From assembly GCA_021782195.1 (NCBI GenBank), contig JAJXVI010000011.1:1-13633 (forward strand): a stretch of 13,633 nt of DNA, written 5' to 3'. How positions within the stretch are numbered: the first letter of the stretch is position 1; the number at the start of each line of letters is the position of its first letter. Positions 11,467 to 13,633 of this stretch are shown piece by piece. Origin of the DNA: a bacterium. GTDB lineage: Bacteria > Vulcanimicrobiota > Xenobia > RGZZ01. The notes under the pieces were generated by a model. It did no database searches. It saw only the letters and a program-made list of their open reading frames with translations, and was not told where the DNA came from. The position numbers were made by a program, and so were the translations under genes.

Positions 11467-12149
11467 AACTTCCGCGATCGTCTGCAGGACGCCCGTGGCT
11501 CGCGTCACCACGCCTCGCGCTGGCGCTGTTCGCGCTGGCGCTGTTCGCCTGTACGGCGGCCATCGAAGCGCGTCCCCTGCCACGCGACGCATTCACGGCC
11601 TTTCGCGCGGCCTCCCACGACCGCTCGCTGCGCGACGAAATTGTTGGCCTGGCCACGCGGGCGGTCGTACAGACCGTGCGAGGTCGCAACGTTACCGCGC
11701 TCGCGCCGCCACGCCACGCACTCCTGCGTCGGCGGATCGGCATCTTCGTGACGCTCGTCGAGCACCATCGGGTGCGAGGGTGCATGGGCGACCTCGACCC
11801 GGTCACCTCAAGCGCCGCCGGGGACATCGCGCGCGCGGCCCGACTCGCCGCTTCTGAAGATCTGCGCTATCCGCCGCTGCGCCCTTCCGAACTCGACGAA
11901 ATCCGGCCCGTGGTCTCGGTGATCGGCCCGTTGCGGCGCGTGCTCTCGCCTGCCGGGCTCGATCCGGTCGTCCTCGGACTTTTCGTGCAACAGGGTGGCA
12001 GGGGAGCCGTGCTGCTGCCGGGGGAGGCGCTCTCGCCTGCGCGCCAGATTGCTGTCTGCAAGGCGAAGGCCGGCATCGCTCCGGCGGCGTATCCTGCCAT
12101 GTACGTCTTCCCCACCGTCGTGTTCGAGCAGAGAAGGAGTCCGCGATGA
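11463..12149 (+). CDS. AMMECR1-domain protein with export signal
   Basis: This 228-residue protein carries an AMMECR1 domain (about 45-222). The molecular activity of that domain is unknown, though it often occurs in the AmmeMemoRadiSam gene set. Family marks are RRRIGIFVTL at 89-98, RVRGCMGDLDP at 103-113 (matching the conserved RGCIG, with Cys107), ARAARLAASEDLRYPPL at 123-139 (the ASEDPRFPP-like stretch), FVQQGGRGAVLLPGEAL at 174-190, and AVCKAKAGI at 197-205. Unlike usual family members, it begins with a hydrophobic signal segment (LALALFALALFAC at 18-30). Cys30 in LFAC is not a convincing lipobox because of Phe at -2, so cleavage after AIEA is as likely. The GTG at 11463 overlaps the SpoIID stop and has AAGGAG 7 bases upstream. 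The TGA overlaps the next ATG. The Memo and radical-SAM partners are not in the window. Confidence 0.9.
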   Translation: MKLPRSSAGRPWLASPRLALALFALALFACTAAIEARPLPRDAFTAFRAASHDRSLRDEIVGLATRAVVQTVRGRNVTALAPPRHALLRRRIGIFVTLVEHHRVRGCMGDLDPVTSSAAGDIARAARLAASEDLRYPPLRPSELDEIRPVVSVIGPLRRVLSPAGLDPVVLGLFVQQGGRGAVLLPGEALSPARQIAVCKAKAGIAPAAYPAMYVFPTVVFEQRRSPR

Positions 12150-13633
12150 ACGCATCGATTCCCGGCTACTGGCACTGGGTGGCCCTCGCCACCCTCATGC
12201 TCTGGGCACTGGTGCTGCGCATGCGCGTCTCGTGGCGAACCCACCTGGCGGTCGCGCTCGCCATCGCATGGGCCACCGCGCTCTTCTCTTGGTCGGTCAC
12301 CCTCGATCCGGCGGTGGGCAGCGTGTCGGGCCACGTGGCTTCGGCGAAGAGCCACCAACCGCTGGTCGGCGCCCGTGTCTACCGGCCCGACGGCGACGCG
12401 TGGACGCGAACCAACGCAAATGGCGACTTCCACCTTCCAGGCGTACCGGTGGGGAAGGACGAGCGCATCACCGTGCGCGTCCTCGGATACGAGACGTCGT
12501 ACAGCGAGGTCGCCGTGACCGAAGCGCACGACACGAGCGGCGTGCTGTTCCGCATGACACCGCGCAGGCCAACCTTCTACATCTACAACTCCACCCGCGT
12601 ATTCACCCCTCGCCAGAAGCCGGTGATCCAGATCAACGGCGACCTGATCAACAATCTCGACATCGCAGTGTACCGCCTCGACCCGCGCACCGACCGGGCC
12701 GGCGTGGTCGATGCGAGCAGGCGCACGAAGCTGGCTGCCCGGGTCACACGCAACCAGAACTCGATTCGGGAACTTCACTACGAGCCCACGCTCGACCCTG
12801 ACGGCGACTTCGCCGACAGCGTGACGCTTCCGGATCGCCTCTCCCCTGGCCTCTACCTCGTCACGGCAAGCCAGGATGGTGGACCGCTCGTGCGCACCGC
12901 CTGGTTCCTGGTCACCGATCTGGCCGTGGTCACCCGTCGCTCTCCCCACGAACTGCTGGTCTACGCCCAGCGGTTCAGCACTGGAACGCCTGCGGCGGGG
13001 GTTCGTGTTGACCTCCTCGGAGCCGACGGCGCAGTGGTTCGCGAGGGCGTCACGGGCCGCGACGGCACGTGGCTGTGGAAGAAACCCGCCCCCCAGCGCT
13101 TTCAACTGCTCGCGAACCAGAACGACATGTACGCCTACTGCACGGTCGACGCCGCATACGACGTCGACACCCAGCAACCGGCGGAAGTCTACCTCTTCAC
13201 CGATCGTCCCATCTATCGACCGGGGCAGCAGGTGTTCGTAAAAGGCATCGTCCGCCTCAACCACGACCGTGTGCTGAGCATTCCAACTGGCCCGGTGAGC
13301 GTCGCCCTCCAGGATAGCCAGGGCGCCACGCTCGAGAAGACGGTCGTCCCCTGCAGTGCGTTCGGAGGGTTCGCCTGCCAGTTCAAGCTGCCAGCCCATG
13401 GGTCGCTGGGAAGCTACGCCGTGCTGGCCACGTTCGGACGGCTGGTGCAAAACGCCAGTTTCCAGGTCGCCGACTACCGCAAGCCCGAGTATCGGGTCGA
13501 CCTGACCCCTGAAAAGAGCCGCTACACCAGTGGAAATCGTGTACGCGTGCGCATCAACGCCCGTTATTTCTTCGGGTCGCCGGTCGCAAACGCCAAGGTT
13601 CACTGGTCGGCCTTCGAGTCGTACGCGCACTTC
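12146..13633 (+). CDS. Bacterial alpha-2-macroglobulin, N-terminal part (cut by window end)
   Basis: The first 496 residues of a bacterial alpha-2-macroglobulin, a large envelope protein that traps proteases through a bait region and usually a thioester. Two hydrophobic segments (about 10-27 and 34-52) anchor the N-terminus. A carboxypeptidase-regulatory-like beta domain follows (about 58-125: SVSGHVASAKSHQPLVGARV, then TNANGDFHLPGVPVG). Macroglobulin (MG) domains come next, with the hallmark VYLFTDRPIYRPGQQVFVKG at 348-367 marking MG2, and later YRKPEYRVDLTPEKSRYTSG. The CxEQ thioester and bait region would lie beyond the window, so function as a trap is not tested here. The ATG at 12146 overlaps the AMMECR1 stop and has AAGGAG about 6 bases upstream. 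In E. coli, YfhM is anchored as a lipoprotein and paired with PBP1c; this one starts with membrane segments. Confidence 0.93.
   Translation, partial: MNASIPGYWHWVALATLMLWALVLRMRVSWRTHLAVALAIAWATALFSWSVTLDPAVGSVSGHVASAKSHQPLVGARVYRPDGDAWTRTNANGDFHLPGVPVGKDERITVRVLGYETSYSEVAVTEAHDTSGVLFRMTPRRPTFYIYNSTRVFTPRQKPVIQINGDLINNLDIAVYRLDPRTDRAGVVDASRRTKLAARVTRNQNSIRELHYEPTLDPDGDFADSVTLPDRLSPGLYLVTASQDGGPLVRTAWFLVTDLAVVTRRSPHELLVYAQRFSTGTPAAGVRVDLLGADGAVVREGVTGRDGTWLWKKPAPQRFQLLANQNDMYAYCTVDAAYDVDTQQPAEVYLFTDRPIYRPGQQVFVKGIVRLNHDRVLSIPTGPVSVALQDSQGATLEKTVVPCSAFGGFACQFKLPAHGSLGSYAVLATFGRLVQNASFQVADYRKPEYRVDLTPEKSRYTSGNRVRVRINARYFFGSPVANAKVHWSAFESYAHF

Noticed and set aside
11867..13630. 587-codon minus-strand open frame opposite the AMMECR1 and macroglobulin genes
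   Set aside because: No recognisable domain; the plus-strand frames carry AMMECR1 and MG2 hallmarks.

Overview
This is a high-GC bacterial chromosome segment. It has no mobile elements, CRISPR arrays or RNA genes that I can see. The gene set does not fix the phylum. It includes an ECF sigma factor with a zinc-finger anti-sigma factor and an RseB/MucB-like protein, a cytosolic eukaryotic-type Ser/Thr kinase, a luciferase-like flavin/F420 oxidoreductase, a SpoIID-family lytic enzyme without other sporulation genes, and a bacterial alpha-2-macroglobulin. This mix fits a deep-branching or uncultivated lineage (for example Armatimonadota, Eremiobacterota or Myxococcota relatives) better than a well-studied genus. 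That placement is a guess. Genuine gene ends use TGA or TAG. The only in-frame TAA lies inside a gene (see findings).

Layout, left to right: (1) 1-505, minus strand: the first 168 codons of the translational GTPase TypA/BipA. (2) 506-985: a divergent intergenic region with several GGGAAC boxes resembling ECF -35 elements. (3) 986-3487, plus strand: a cell-envelope stress cassette of ECF sigma factor, membrane anti-sigma factor, and an exported RseB-like protein cut by an in-frame TAA. (4) 3518-3562: an inverted repeat between convergent genes. (5) 7904-3570, minus strand: an NlpC/P60-like protein without an obvious catalytic cysteine, a Ser/Thr kinase with an unknown C-terminal region, a YbjQ-family protein, and a fusion of O6-alkylguanine-DNA alkyltransferase with an AlkA-type glycosylase. 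(6) 7905-8262: a divergent, repeat-rich intergenic region. (7) 8263-9099, plus strand: an LLM-class oxidoreductase that appears to start at CTG. (8) 9137 to the window end, plus strand: four genes, the last three joined by 4-base start/stop overlaps: a penicillin-binding-type transpeptidase, a SpoIID-like lytic transglycosylase, an exported AMMECR1-domain protein and a membrane-anchored alpha-2-macroglobulin (cut by the window end).

The four-gene operon at the right is the most interesting part. Translational coupling links a peptidoglycan transpeptidase-like protein, a glycan-strand-cleaving enzyme, an AMMECR1 protein with an export signal and a protease-trapping macroglobulin. Known bacterial macroglobulins of the E. 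coli YfhM type pair with the class A enzyme PBP1c, and the usual idea is that they guard the periplasm while the wall is repaired. Here a transpeptidase-only protein and SpoIID take that place, with a secreted AMMECR1 protein as an unexplained partner. I infer an envelope protection or wall-remodelling module. The stress cassette at the left and the kinase in the middle could regulate envelope functions, but nothing in the sequence links them directly to the operon.
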